A stretch of DNA of 64,000 nt from CAVZOY01 sp963777095 (GCA_963777095.1 CAVZOY010000004.1:186001-250000), one strand, 5' to 3'. Positions 1 through 9,289 are shown, counted from the first letter of the stretch. A program made the numbers and translations. The notes: a model not told the origin generated them from the sequence alone.

Positions 1-876
1 TTCGGCGGCCTCGGCGACATCATGGACGCCTTCTTCGGCGGGGCGGCCACCCGTGGGCCGCGCAGCCGGGCCCGCGCCGGGCGGGACGCGCTGATCCCGG
101 TCGAGCTCGACCTCGACGAGACGGTCTTCGGCGTCACCAAGGACATCACCGTCGACACCGCGGTCGTCTGCGACGCCTGCACCGGAGCGGGCACCGCCCC
201 CGGCACGCACCCGGCCACCTGCACGACCTGCTCCGGGCGCGGCGAGGTGCAGAGCGTGCAGAACGGCCTGCTCGGCCGCATGGTCACCAGCCGGGCCTGC
301 CCCACCTGCGCCGGCACCGGCCAGGTCATCCCCGAGCCGTGCCCCAAGTGCGGCGGCGAGGGGAGGGTCCGCGCCCGGCGCACGATCCCGGTGAAGGTGC
401 CGGCCGGCGTCGAGGACGGCATGCGGATCCGACTGACCGGCCACGGCGAGGTCGGCCCGGGCGGAGGCCCGGCGGGCGACCTGTACGTCGAGATCCAGGA
501 GCGGCCGCACCCGGTCTTCACCCGCGAGGGCGCCGACCTGCACTGCCGGGTCACCCTCCCGATGACCGCCGCCGCGCTGGGCACCACGCTCAACCTCGAG
601 ACGCTCGACGGCGACGAGGAGCTCGACATCCGTCCCGGCACCCAGTCCGGCAGCGTGCTGACGCTGCGCGGGCGGGGGGCTCCGCGGCTGCGGGCCACCG
701 GCCGCGGCTCCCTGCACGTGCACGTCGAGGTGTCGACGCCGACGCGTCTGGACGCCGAGCAGGAGAAGCTGCTGCGCGAACTGGCCACCCTGCGCGGCGA
801 GGACGTGCAGCGCAGCCCCGGCAACGGCTCGGGTGGGCTGTTCTCCCGCGTCCGCGACGCCTTCAACGGGCGCTGA
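1..876 (+). CDS. dnaJ: Chaperone protein DnaJ (C-terminal part, 5' truncated by window)
   Basis: Hsp40 co-chaperone that stimulates the DnaK ATPase and delivers unfolded substrates in the cytoplasm. The window starts inside the Gly/Phe-rich linker (FGGLGDIMDAFFGG); the J domain lies upstream. All four zinc-binding CxxCxGxG repeats are visible: CDACTGAG, CTTCSGRG, CPTCAGTG and CPKCGGEG. They are followed by the two beta-barrel substrate-binding domains and a short Gly-rich tail. The reading frame is open from base 1 to the TGA at 874-876. The rsmE start follows after one base, which suggests translational coupling. In actinobacteria a second dnaJ commonly sits between hrcA and rsmE, so this is probably the DnaJ2 paralogue rather than the copy in the dnaK operon. 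Confidence 0.95.
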   Translation, partial: FGGLGDIMDAFFGGAATRGPRSRARAGRDALIPVELDLDETVFGVTKDITVDTAVVCDACTGAGTAPGTHPATCTTCSGRGEVQSVQNGLLGRMVTSRACPTCAGTGQVIPEPCPKCGGEGRVRARRTIPVKVPAGVEDGMRIRLTGHGEVGPGGGPAGDLYVEIQERPHPVFTREGADLHCRVTLPMTAAALGTTLNLETLDGDEELDIRPGTQSGSVLTLRGRGAPRLRATGRGSLHVHVEVSTPTRLDAEQEKLLRELATLRGEDVQRSPGNGSGGLFSRVRDAFNGR

Positions 877-877
877 T

Positions 878-1640
878 GTGACGAGCGCGGACAACGGGGT
901 CCCGGAGCTCGACGGCGCCCCCCTCTTCCTCCTCGACGACGTCCCCGACGCCGAGGAGCTCCTCGTCGACGGTGCCGAGGGACGGCACGCGGTCGACGTC
1001 CTGCGGCTGGCCCCGGGCGAGCGGGTCAAGGTCGGCGACGGCCGGGGCGTGGTCGCCGAGGGCGACGTCGTGGACGCCGGACCGGGCGGCCTCCGGGTGC
1101 GGGTCACCGCCCGGCACGAGGTGCCGGCGCGCTCTCCGGAGATGGTGCTGGTCCAGGCGCTGCCGAAGGGCGACCGCGGGCCGCTGGCCGTGGAGCTGGC
1201 GACCGAGCTGGGCGTCGACCGGATCGTGCCCTGGACGGCGTCGCGGTGCGTGACCCGCTGGCGCGAGGACCGGGCGGACAAGGGCGTCGCCCGGTGGCGC
1301 TCGGTCGCGCGTGCCGCGGCCAAGCAGAGCCGCCGTCCCCGGCTGCCCGGAGGTCACCGACCCGGCGAGCACCCGCGAGGTCTGCGGCCTGATCGGTGAC
1401 GCCGAACTCGCCGTCGTCCTGCACGAGCAGGCGCGCCTGCCGCTGGCCGGGCTGCCCGTGCCGTCGTCCGGCACCGTCGTGGTCGTCGTCGGTCCCGAGG
1501 GCGGGCTCACCGACGGCGAGGTGGTGGCGTTCCGCGCCGCCGGCGCGCACGCGGTCCGCCTGGGTCCCGAGGTGCTGCGGACGTCGACCGCCGGCGCGGC
1601 CGCCCTGGCCGCGCTGTCGGTCAGGTCTCGCTGGACCTGA
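878..1640 (+). CDS. rsmE: 16S rRNA (uracil(1498)-N(3))-methyltransferase RsmE, frameshifted in this sequence
   Basis: SPOUT-class methyltransferase that methylates N3 of U1498 in 16S rRNA using SAM. The start is GTG 878, one base after the dnaJ stop. The N-terminal PUA-like part (RHAVDVLRLAPGERVKVGDG) and the middle (VLVQALPKGDRGPLAVELA) are in frame 2. The C-terminal SAM-binding knot (VVVVGPEGGLTDGEV, then LGPEVLRTSTAGAAALA) is in frame 3. One extra G near 1349-1350 (CTGCCCGGAGGTC, expected CTGCCCGAGGTC) explains the break, and removing it gives a 253-residue protein of normal length. Probably a sequence error and not a dead gene. Confidence 0.9.
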
Positions 1641-1646
1641 GCCGGC

Positions 1647-1832
1647 TCAGCAGCAGCGGCTGATCGGGTTCGCCTCGGCCGCGTCGGCCCGCTGCCGCTC
1701 GAACTCCCGCCGACTCATCGGCGCATGCCCGTGCTCGGCGCAGTGCTCCAGGTAGTGGTCCCACTGGGCCTCGCCGGTCAGCTCCTTGAGGTACCAGTGC
1801 ACGCCCCGCAGGGCCCGGGCGACGGTGCTCAC
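1647..1832 (-). CDS. YbdD/YjiX family small protein (CstA partner)
   Basis: A 61-residue protein of the YbdD/YjiX (DUF466) family. Members are encoded directly behind CstA/BtsT-type transporters and are thought to be needed for their activity. Visible family features are the RGVHWYLKELTGE start region, the DHYLEHCAEHGH core and a C-terminal CC. The GTG start at 1832 overlaps the cstA stop by four bases (GTGA), so translation is coupled. It ends six bases from the converging rsmE stop. Confidence 0.88.
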   Translation of the reverse strand: MSTVARALRGVHWYLKELTGEAQWDHYLEHCAEHGHAPMSRREFERQRADAAEANPISRCC

Positions 1833-4042
1833 GTGCCGTGCCCCGCGCCGCTGCCGACCAGCCGCTCGTGCTCGGCGATCGCCCGCTTCTCCTCGGCGGT
1901 GGCCCAGAGACCAGAGGGCTCGACGAGCTTCGAGGGCACGGCCGGCTCCTCCGTGGTCGCGACGTCCCCCCGCGCCCGGATCGCCCGCGCGATGACGAAG
2001 AGGGCGTTGACCACGACGACCAGCGTCAGCAGCGCGAACAGCGCCTGGAGCACGCCGTTCAAGGTGGAGTTGAAGACGATCTGCTCCATCTGGCCCTCGT
2101 CCTGCGCGGGGGGCAGCAACTCGCCGTTGGCCAGCGCGTCGGCGTACACCTGGCGTTGGGTGAAGTACCCGACCCGCGGATCGCCGGAGAAGACCTTCTG
2201 CCAGCTCGCCGTCATGGTGACCACGAGGTCCCAGGTCAGCGGGACGGCGGTGATCCAGGCGTACTTCAGCTTGCCGTGCTTGATCAGCAGCACCGTGGCC
2301 AGGGTCAGCGCGATCGCCGCGAGCAGCTGGTTCGAGATGCCGAACAGCGGGAAGAGCTGGTTGACGCCGCCGAGGGGGTCGGTCACGCCGACGTAGAGGA
2401 TGTAGCCCCACAGGCCCACGGTGACCGCGCTGGCGATGTAGGTCCCCGGCCGCCACGACAGGTCGCCGAAGCGCTTCCAGACGTTGCCGATCGTGTCCTG
2501 CAGCATGAACCGGCCCACCCGGGTGCCGGCGTCGACGGCGGTCAGGATGAACAGCGCCTCGAACATGATCGCGAAGTGGTACCAGAATGCCGACATCCCG
2601 CTGCCGAACGCGTCGGACAGGATGTTCGCGATGCCGACCGCCAGGGTCGGCGCACCGCCGGTGCGGGAGACCAGGCTCGGCTCCTGGACCGCGGCGGACG
2701 CGGCGGCGAGGTCCTCCGCCGACGTCGGGAAGCCGAGACCGGTGACGTAGTCGGCGGCCGAGGCGAACTCGCCGCCGGTGGCCCCGGCGGGGGCGTTCAT
2801 GGCGTAGTAGAGGCCCTGGTCGATGACGACCGCCGCGATCAGGGCGCTGATCGCCACGAACGACTCCATCAGCATGCCGCCATAGCCGATGAGCCGGACC
2901 TGGCTCTCCTTGGCGACCATCTTGGGCGTCGTCCCGGACGAGATGAGGGCGTGGAAGCCCGACAAGGCGCCGCAGGCGATGGTGATGAAGACGAACGGGA
3001 ACAGCGAGCCGGCGAAGACCGGGCCGGTGCCCTCGCGAGCGAAGTCGGTGATCGCGTCGGCCTGGATGACCGGACGGGCGATCAGCAGCCCGAAGGCGAG
3101 CAGCACGATGACGCCGATCTTCATGAACGTCGACAGGTAGTCGCGCGGGGTGAGCAGCAGCCACACCGGCAGCACCGAGGCGACGAAGCCGTAGATCACC
3201 AGCGCGAGGACCAGCCACTCCTTGGACAGCGTCAGCGCCTCGCCCAGGCCCGTGTCGTCGATCCAGCCGCCCCCGACGACCGCCAGGAGCAGGAGCACGA
3301 CGCCGATGCCGGTGGCCTCGAGCACCCGGCCGGGTCGGAGGATGCGCAGGTAGATGCCCATGAACAGCGCGATCGGGATGGTCAGCGCGATCGAGAAGAC
3401 GCCCCACGGCGACTCGGCGAGGGCGTTGACCACGATCAGCGCGAGCACCGCGAGGATGATGATCATGATGGCGAAGACGGCGATGAGCGCCGCGATGCCG
3501 CCGACGATGCCGATCTCCTCGCGGACCATCTGGCCGAGGCTCTTGCCGTTGCGCCGCATGGAGAAGAAGAGGATGACCATGTCCTGGACGGCTCCGGCGA
3601 AGATCACGCCGACGACGATCCAGATGGTCCCGGGCAGGTAGCCCATCTGCGCGGCCAGCACGGGGCCGACGAGCGGGCCGGCACCGGCGATGGCGGCGAA
3701 GTGGTGGCCGAAGAGCACCCGCCGGTCGGTGACGTCGAAGTCCCGCCCGTTCTGCAGCCGTTCGGCCGGCGTGGCCCGCCGGTCGTCCACGCGCAGCGCC
3801 TTGTAGGCGATGAACCGGGCGTAGAACCGGTACGCGATCGCGTACGAGCACAGCGCCGCGAAGAGCATCCACAACGCGGAGACCGACTCCCCACGGGCGA
3901 GCGCGAGCACCGTCCAGGCGATCGCCCCGACCACGGCGACCGCACCCCAGACCACGGCCGAGCGCACGCTCAGGCGCTGCAGCGAACCCCGCGGCGGCCC
4001 GCCCGGCCCGCCGGTGCTGTCCTGCGTCATCGTCGACGACAC
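1829..4042 (-). CDS. cstA: Carbon starvation protein CstA family transporter
   Basis: Polytopic inner-membrane transporter of the CstA/BtsT family, linked to peptide or pyruvate uptake under nutrient limitation. The protein has 737 residues and more than a dozen hydrophobic segments. Family signatures include FGHHFAAIAGAGPLVGPVLA near residue 110, FFSMRRNGKSLGQMVREE, GFHALISSGTTPKM, SGMSAFWYHFAIMFEALF and the FGISNQLLAAIAL segment. GTG 4042 is taken as the start; ATG 4030 is an alternative. It forms an operon with the YbdD-like gene downstream. The long plus-strand reading frame opposite it (about 1838-4189) is a GC-driven shadow. Confidence 0.95.
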   Translation of the reverse strand: MSSTMTQDSTGGPGGPPRGSLQRLSVRSAVVWGAVAVVGAIAWTVLALARGESVSALWMLFAALCSYAIAYRFYARFIAYKALRVDDRRATPAERLQNGRDFDVTDRRVLFGHHFAAIAGAGPLVGPVLAAQMGYLPGTIWIVVGVIFAGAVQDMVILFFSMRRNGKSLGQMVREEIGIVGGIAALIAVFAIMIIILAVLALIVVNALAESPWGVFSIALTIPIALFMGIYLRILRPGRVLEATGIGVVLLLLAVVGGGWIDDTGLGEALTLSKEWLVLALVIYGFVASVLPVWLLLTPRDYLSTFMKIGVIVLLAFGLLIARPVIQADAITDFAREGTGPVFAGSLFPFVFITIACGALSGFHALISSGTTPKMVAKESQVRLIGYGGMLMESFVAISALIAAVVIDQGLYYAMNAPAGATGGEFASAADYVTGLGFPTSAEDLAAASAAVQEPSLVSRTGGAPTLAVGIANILSDAFGSGMSAFWYHFAIMFEALFILTAVDAGTRVGRFMLQDTIGNVWKRFGDLSWRPGTYIASAVTVGLWGYILYVGVTDPLGGVNQLFPLFGISNQLLAAIALTLATVLLIKHGKLKYAWITAVPLTWDLVVTMTASWQKVFSGDPRVGYFTQRQVYADALANGELLPPAQDEGQMEQIVFNSTLNGVLQALFALLTLVVVVNALFVIARAIRARGDVATTEEPAVPSKLVEPSGLWATAEEKRAIAEHERLVGSGAGHGT

Positions 4043-4185
4043 GAGAGCCTCCCGTTGCGGGCCTCCGGACGCCGCGCGACGCCTGCGCGGAGGCCCGTCG
4101 GGGAGAGTCTAGGGAAGATCACCGCGGCTGCACCTGTCGAGATTCCCACCGGTCGCACAGCCCCGGCGACGCTAGGGTCCGGGGC

Positions 4186-4545
4186 GTGAGCGACTGCCTG
4201 TTCTGCCGCATGGTGACCGGTGAGATCCCTGCGGACGTCGTCCACCGCACCGACCGCGTGCTGGCCTTCCGCGACATCAATCCGCAGGCGCCGACGCACG
4301 TGCTGGTGATCCCGACCGACCACCACCCCACGGCCGCCGCCCTCGCCGCGGCCGATCCCGGGCTGCTCGCCGAGATCGTGACCGTCGCACAGGCCGTCGC
4401 CCTCGACGAGGGCCTGGTCACCGCCGACGGCGACGAGCCCGGCTACCGGCTGGTGACCAACACCGGGCCCGGCGCCGGTCAGTCGGTGCACCACGTGCAC
4501 CTGCACCTGCTCGGCGGCCGCGGACTGGGCTGGCCCCCGGGCTGA
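4186..4545 (+). CDS. HIT family nucleotide-binding protein
   Basis: Histidine-triad hydrolase of the HinT group, which hydrolyses AMP-lysine-type phosphoramidates or related nucleotides in vitro. The 119-residue protein starts at GTG 4186. It has the N-terminal CLFCRMVTGEIP segment with the Cys-x2-Cys pair typical of bacterial HinT, and the catalytic triad HHVHLHLLGG near residue 101. The following acetyltransferase starts two bases after its stop, so the two are probably cotranscribed. Confidence 0.93.
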   Translation: MSDCLFCRMVTGEIPADVVHRTDRVLAFRDINPQAPTHVLVIPTDHHPTAAALAAADPGLLAEIVTVAQAVALDEGLVTADGDEPGYRLVTNTGPGAGQSVHHVHLHLLGGRGLGWPPG

Positions 4546-4546
4546 C

Positions 4547-4984
4547 GTGGGCTACGAGATCTCCGACGACGCGTCGCGCGTCGACGTCGGCGCGGCCTGG
4601 GCATACCTGAGCACCGAGGCCTACTGGGCGCGGTGGCGCACCCGCGAGGACTTCGAGCGGCAGGTCGCCGGCGCCTGGCGGGTGGTCGGCTGCTACGCCG
4701 AGGACGGCGAGATGGTCGGCTTCGCCCGTGCCTTCTCGGACGGCGTCGGGCTGGCCTATCTCGCCGACGTCTACGTGCTGCCCGCGCACCGCGGCGCCGG
4801 CCTGGGACGGAGGATCGTGCGGGCGATGGTCGAGGACGGGCCGGGGCGCGACTTCCGGTGGCTGCTGCACACCGCCGACGCGCACCGGCTCTACGCGTCG
4901 TTCGGCTTCGCGGCGCCGGACGACACGGTGATGGAGCGCCCGCACGTCACCGCGCGTCGGGGAAACGGCGGCTCCGGGGGGTGA
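4547..4984 (+). CDS. GNAT family N-acetyltransferase
   Basis: A 145-residue single-domain acetyltransferase that would move acetyl from acetyl-CoA to an unknown amine. The GNAT fold is recognised from motif A (LADVYVLPAHRGAGLGRRIV, with the RxGxGLG pyrophosphate loop) and from the C-terminal LYASFGF strand typical of motif B. The GTG start at 4547 sits one base after the HIT stop. The substrate cannot be read from the sequence. Confidence 0.85.
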   Translation: MGYEISDDASRVDVGAAWAYLSTEAYWARWRTREDFERQVAGAWRVVGCYAEDGEMVGFARAFSDGVGLAYLADVYVLPAHRGAGLGRRIVRAMVEDGPGRDFRWLLHTADAHRLYASFGFAAPDDTVMERPHVTARRGNGGSGG

Positions 4985-5021
4985 CGAAGGGGCATCGACG
5001 CCCGGCTGACAGAGTGCGGGG

Positions 5022-5844
5022 ATGGAGACCTCCGACGCCCCGCTCCGGATCGAGCGGGACGGCGACGTCGCCGTCGTCGTCCTCGATCACCCGCCGCTGA
5101 ACCTCTTCACCGGCGAGGTCCTGGACGCTCTCGAGAACGTGGCCGCCGAGCTCCAGGCGCTCACCGACCCCGAGCAGCCGTCGCGCGCGCGGGCGGTGCT
5201 GTTCGAGGCGCGCGGCAAGGTGGTCTCCGGCGGCGTCGACGTGCGGCTGTTCCAGGCGATCGCGGAGGGGCCCGAGCCGGCTCGCCGCGGCGCCGACCTC
5301 TGGACGCGGCTGCTGCGCGTCGCCCAGACGATCGAGGACCTCCCGGTGCCCACGGTCTTCGCCGCGCACGGGCTCACCCTCACCGCCGCCTTCGAGCTGG
5401 CGCTGGCCTGCGACATCCTGCTGGCCGCCGAGCGGGCCGAGTTCGGCCTGGTCGAGACCGTCGTCGGCCTGACGCCGTCCATGGGCGGGCCGCAGCGGCT
5501 GGCCGAGCGCGCCGGCACCGGCCCGGGCGAAGGAGCTCGTGTTCACCGGCGAGCGGTATGCCGCCGCCGTGCTCGAGCGGTGGAACGTGGTCAACCGGGT
5601 GCTCCCGGACGACGGCTTCGCCGAGGCCGCGCGGACGTACGCGGCGCAGGTCGCCGCCGGGCCCACCCGGGCGCACGCGGCCACCAAGCGGATCGTCGCG
5701 ACGACCGTCCGCGAGGGCGGGCGAGCGGCCGACGCCGTCGTCCCCGAGGTGTCCGGCGCGCTGTTCGCGACCGAGGACCTGCGCGGCGCGGTGTCGTCCT
5801 TCCTCACCGAGGGACCGGGCAAGGCGACCTACGAGGGCAGGTGA
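5022..5844 (+). CDS. Enoyl-CoA hydratase/isomerase family protein, frameshifted in this sequence
   Basis: Crotonase-fold enzyme, presumably acting on an acyl-CoA thioester. The N-terminal half (VVVLDHPPLNLFTGEVL, then the oxyanion-hole region VSGGVDVRLFQ and the second loop ELALACDILLAAERAEFGL) is in one frame up to about 5520. The C-terminal helices (LVFTGERYAAAVLERWNVV) continue one frame later. One extra C near 5523 (GGCCCGGGCGAAG) accounts for the shift, and repair gives 273 residues. The usual catalytic Glu pair is not obvious, so the exact reaction is open. Confidence 0.85.
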
Positions 5845-5903
5845 ACCGCACCCGGGCAGGTGAGGTGCGCCGCAAAGTCCGGGTACCGCCGGTCTCGCGC
5901 GGG

Positions 5904-5909
5904 TAGACT
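5904..5909 (+). promoter_or_regulatory. Candidate -10 element upstream of phoH
   Basis: TAGACT fits the actinobacterial TANNNT -10 pattern and lies 46 bases upstream of the phoH TTG start, which would give a leader of about 40 nt containing GGAAGGC. No convincing -35 hexamer is seen at the expected distance, so this is a weak call. Confidence 0.3.
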
Positions 5910-5954
5910 CGGGCGGTCAGATTTTCCTCCGCTGGAAGGCAGGGTCGAGGGTTC

Positions 5955-7077
5955 TTGCCCGACACCTCCCCGAACGTCACCGCGTCGATCAGTCCTGAGC
6001 CCCGTGGGGCCGCGGTGAGTGCCGCGGCGGACCGAGTCCCGAGCGCGCAGACGCCGCCCCCCGTCCGTACCACCATCACCGTTCCCGAGCGCGTGCCCAT
6101 GGTCGGCCTGCTCGGCACCGGCGACGAGCTGCTCCGGCTGGTCGAGGCCGAGGTCGACGCCGACGTGCACGTGCGCGGCAACGAGATCGCGGTGACCGGC
6201 CAGCCGGCCGACAACGCCTTCGCCGTCCGCGGTCTTCGACGAGCTCATCGAGCTGCTCGGCACCGGCCAGCAGCTGCGGCCCGACTCGGTGCGCCGCGTC
6301 ATCGGCATGCTGAAGAGCGGCGGCGCCGAGCGTCCGGCCGCCGTGCTCAGCCTGGACATCATCAGCCGCCGCGGCCGCACCATCAGGCCGAAGACGCTGA
6401 ACCAGAAGCGCTACGTCGACGCCATCGACGAGCACACGATCGTCTTCGGCATCGGCCCGGCCGGTACCGGCAAGACGTACCTGGCCATGGCCAAGGCGGT
6501 GCAGGCGCTGCAGACCAAGCAGGTCAACCGGATCATCCTGACCCGCCCGGCGGTCGAGGCCGGCGAGCGGCTGGGCTACCTGCCCGGGACGCTCTCGGAG
6601 AAGATCGACCCGTACCTGCGGCCGCTGTACGACGCCCTGCACGACATGATCGATCCAGAATCGATTCCGCGACTGATGGCGGCAGGAACAATCGAGGTCG
6701 CGCCATTGGCGTACATGCGCGGCCGAACGCTTAACGATGCTTTCGTCATCCTCGACGAAGCGCAGAATACGACGGCGGAACAGATGAAGATGTTCCTGAC
6801 CCGGCTCGGCTTCGGCTCGAAGATCGTGGTCACCGGCGACATCACGCAGATCGACCTGCCCGGCGGCGCGCAGAGCGGCCTGAAGATCGTGCGGGAGATC
6901 CTCGACAACATCGACGACGTGCACTTCTCCACGCTGACCAGCGCCGACGTCGTCCGGCACCGGCTCGTCGGCGACATCGTCGACGCCTACGAGCGCTGGG
7001 ACGCCTCGAAGCAGAACGGCACGCCAGCCGCGGGTCCGCGGGTCCGCGCGCAGCGACCGCGCCGGCAGGGGAGCTGA
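5955..7077 (+). CDS. PhoH family ATPase, frameshifted in this sequence
   Basis: PhoH-like P-loop ATPase, RNA-linked and commonly next to ybeY. The start is TTG 5955, preceded by GGAAGGCAGGG. The N-terminal 93 residues are in frame 3. An extra G near 6230 (CCGCGGTCTTC, expected CCGCGTCTTC) moves the rest to frame 1, and repair gives 373 residues. Walker A is GPAGTGKTYLAM and Walker B is AFVILDEAQNTT; the LTRPAVEAGERLGYLPG and VTGDITQIDLP motifs are also present. Codons from about 6652 to 6786 have a clearly lower GC3 than the rest while the encoded protein stays canonical (see findings). It ends eight bases before ybeY. Confidence 0.92.
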
Positions 7078-7085
7078 GCGCCGCC

Positions 7086-7589
7086 GTGCCCGTCGAGGTG
7101 GCCAACGAGTCCGAGATCGCCGTCGACGAGGCGGAGCTCGCCGGCGTCTGCCGGTACGTGCTGGCCGAGATGGGCGTCAACCCGCAGGCCGAGCTGTCGG
7201 TGCTGTGCGTCGACGTCGACTACATGAGCACGCTGCACGAGCGGTGGATGGGGGAGAAGGGCCCGACCGACGTCCTCGCCTTCCCGATGGACGAGCTCGA
7301 CACGGCCCGGCCCGACGATCCCGAGCCCGGCCCGGCGTTGCTGGGTGACGTGGTGCTGTGCCCGGCCGTCGCCGTCCGCCAGGCGCGGGCCGCCGGCCAC
7401 TCCATGGACGACGAGCTGGTGCTCCTGGCCACGCACGGCGTCCTGCACCTGCTCGGCTACGACCACATGGAGCCGCAGGAGGAGAAGGAGATGTTCTCCC
7501 TGCAGCAGAAGCTGATCGACGGGTGGCACGCCGCGCCCCGCGAACCGGTCACCGGCTCGCCGACCCGACGGGAGCCCGGCGCACGATGA
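7086..7589 (+). CDS. ybeY: Endoribonuclease YbeY (rRNA maturation factor)
   Basis: Zinc-dependent single-strand endoribonuclease needed for 16S rRNA 3' maturation and ribosome quality control. The 167-residue protein has the signature H-x3-H-x5-H in ATHGVLHLLGYDHMEPQEE near residues 118-130, and the TDVLAFPMD strand. The GTG start is at 7086. The 3' end overlaps the corC start by four bases (ATGA), and the gene is fixed between phoH and the CBS-domain gene as in most actinobacteria. Confidence 0.95.
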   Translation: MPVEVANESEIAVDEAELAGVCRYVLAEMGVNPQAELSVLCVDVDYMSTLHERWMGEKGPTDVLAFPMDELDTARPDDPEPGPALLGDVVLCPAVAVRQARAAGHSMDDELVLLATHGVLHLLGYDHMEPQEEKEMFSLQQKLIDGWHAAPREPVTGSPTRREPGAR

Positions 7590-8944
7590 GCGCCTCCTCG
7601 ATCGCCCTCCTGGTGGTGGCGGTCCTGCTCGTCCCGCTGGCCGGGCTGTTCGCGGCCATGGACGCCGCACTGCAACGGGTGTCCAAGGCCCGCGTCGAGG
7701 AGCTGCGGCGCGACGGCACCAAGCGTGCCGCCGCGCTCGAGGAGGTCGTCGAGGACCGCGCCCGCCACGTGGCGCTGCTGCTCCTCCTGCGGATCCTGCT
7801 CGAGACGATCGCCGCCGTCCTCGTGACGCTGTTCTTCTTCGACCTCTGGGACTCCACCGTGCAGGCCGTCGCGGCCGCCGCCGGCGTGATGACCGTCGTC
7901 AGCTACGTGCTGGTCGGCGTCGGCCCGCGCACCCTCGGCCGGCAGCACGCCTACGGCGTCGCGCTGGCCTCGGCCGGCGTCGTCCGGCTGCTGGGCCGGG
8001 TGCTCGGCCCCATCGCGACCCTGCTGATCCTGGTCGGCAACGCGATCACCCCCGGCCGCGGCTTCCGCGACGGCCCGTTCTCCTCCGAGGTCGAGCTGCG
8101 CGAGCTGGTCGACATGGCCGAGGAGCGCGGCGTCGTGGAGTCCGGAGAGCGCCGGATGATCCACTCGGTGTTCGAGCTGGGCGACACCATCGCCCGCGAG
8201 GTCATGGTGCCGCGCACCGACGTCGTCTACATCGAGCGGCACAAGACGGTCCGGCAGGCGCTGGCCCTCGCGCTGCGCAGCGGGTTCAGCCGCATCCCGG
8301 TGATCGGCGAGAACGTCGACGACGTCGTCGGCGTGGTCTACCTCAAGGACCTGGTGCGCCGGTCGCAGTCCAACGGCGAGAGCCGCAACGGCCCGAAGGT
8401 CGAGGAGCTCATGCGGCCGCCGACCTTCGTGCCCGAGTCCAAGCCGGTCGACGAGCTGCTGCGCGACATGCAGGCGCAGCGCATCCACATCGCGATCGTC
8501 GTCGACGAGTACGGCGGCTTCGCCGGCCTGGTCACCATCGAGGACATCCTCGAGGAGATCGTCGGCGAGATCGCCGACGAGCACGACCGCTTCCAGCGGC
8601 CGGAGGTCGAGGAGCTGCCCGACGGCTCGATGCGGGTCACCGCCCGGCTGCCCGTCGAGGACCTCGCCGAGCTCTTCCACGTCGAGCTGCCCGAGGACGA
8701 CGACGTCGAGACCGTCGGCGGCCTGCTGGCCCGCGAGCTGGGTCGGGTGCCGATCGAGGGCTCGTCCGCCGAGGTCGCCGGCCTGCGCCTGGTCGCCGAG
8801 TCGCTCGGCGGACGCCGCAATCGCATCGACACGCTGCTGGTCTGCAAGGTGCCCGAGCCGTCCGACGACGGCGCCGCCGCCGACGAGACGCCTCCGGCCG
8901 GAGGGGCCACCCGCTACGAGCCGGCCGCCGTGGTGGAAGGCTGA
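7586..8944 (+). CDS. HlyC/CorC family membrane protein with CNNM, CBS pair and CorC_HlyC domains
   Basis: A 452-residue member of the CorC/CNNM family, associated with Mg2+/Co2+ efflux or membrane ion handling. Domains in order: an N-terminal DUF21/CNNM membrane region (about residues 1-155, several hydrophobic helices, starting with an uncleaved leader), two CBS domains (VMVPRTDVVYIERHKTV to IEDILEEIVGEI), and a C-terminal CorC_HlyC domain (VEDLAELFHVELPEDDDVETVGG). The ATG at 7586 overlaps the ybeY stop. The acidic SSEVELRELVDMAEERGVV linker is typical. Confidence 0.93.
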   Translation: MSASSIALLVVAVLLVPLAGLFAAMDAALQRVSKARVEELRRDGTKRAAALEEVVEDRARHVALLLLLRILLETIAAVLVTLFFFDLWDSTVQAVAAAAGVMTVVSYVLVGVGPRTLGRQHAYGVALASAGVVRLLGRVLGPIATLLILVGNAITPGRGFRDGPFSSEVELRELVDMAEERGVVESGERRMIHSVFELGDTIAREVMVPRTDVVYIERHKTVRQALALALRSGFSRIPVIGENVDDVVGVVYLKDLVRRSQSNGESRNGPKVEELMRPPTFVPESKPVDELLRDMQAQRIHIAIVVDEYGGFAGLVTIEDILEEIVGEIADEHDRFQRPEVEELPDGSMRVTARLPVEDLAELFHVELPEDDDVETVGGLLARELGRVPIEGSSAEVAGLRLVAESLGGRRNRIDTLLVCKVPEPSDDGAAADETPPAGGATRYEPAAVVEG

Positions 8945-8950
8945 CGCCTC

Positions 8951-9289
8951 GTGCCTGATCTCGACCCCGAGGACGCCAAGCTCGTCACCCTGGCCCGCTC
9001 GGCGCGCGGCCGCACCGGCGCCCCGGAGGGTGCCGCCGTCCGCGACACCGACGGGCGCACCTACCTCGCCGCCGGGGTCGACCTGCCCTCGCTGCAGCTC
9101 TCCGCCCTGCAGGCCGCGGTGGCCGCGGCGGTGTCGAGCGGGGTGACCGGGCTCGAGGCGGCCGCGGTGGTCAGCGAGGCGCCGTCCGTCGAGGAGGCCG
9201 GGCTGGCCGCCGTCCGCGATCTCACCGCCGGTGCTCCGGTGCACCTGGCCGGCCCGGACGGCGCCGTCCGCAGCACCGCCACCGCCTGA
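8951..9289 (+). CDS. Cytidine deaminase-like protein without catalytic residues
   Basis: A 112-residue protein at the position where actinobacteria usually carry a small cytidine-deaminase-superfamily gene between corC and era (an Rv2365c-like position in mycobacteria). It keeps the fold-like pattern (LAAGVDLPSLQLSALQAAVAAA) but lacks both the (H/C)AE and PCxxC zinc/catalytic motifs, so deamination is unlikely. The GTG start at 8951 is six bases after corC. Function unknown; it may be structural or regulatory. Confidence 0.75.
   Translation: MPDLDPEDAKLVTLARSARGRTGAPEGAAVRDTDGRTYLAAGVDLPSLQLSALQAAVAAAVSSGVTGLEAAAVVSEAPSVEEAGLAAVRDLTAGAPVHLAGPDGAVRSTATA

Noticed and set aside
1838..4189. 783-codon plus-strand open frame opposite cstA
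   Set aside because: Low-complexity Asp/Arg/Gln composition typical of antisense frames in very GC-rich DNA; cstA on the other strand explains the region fully.
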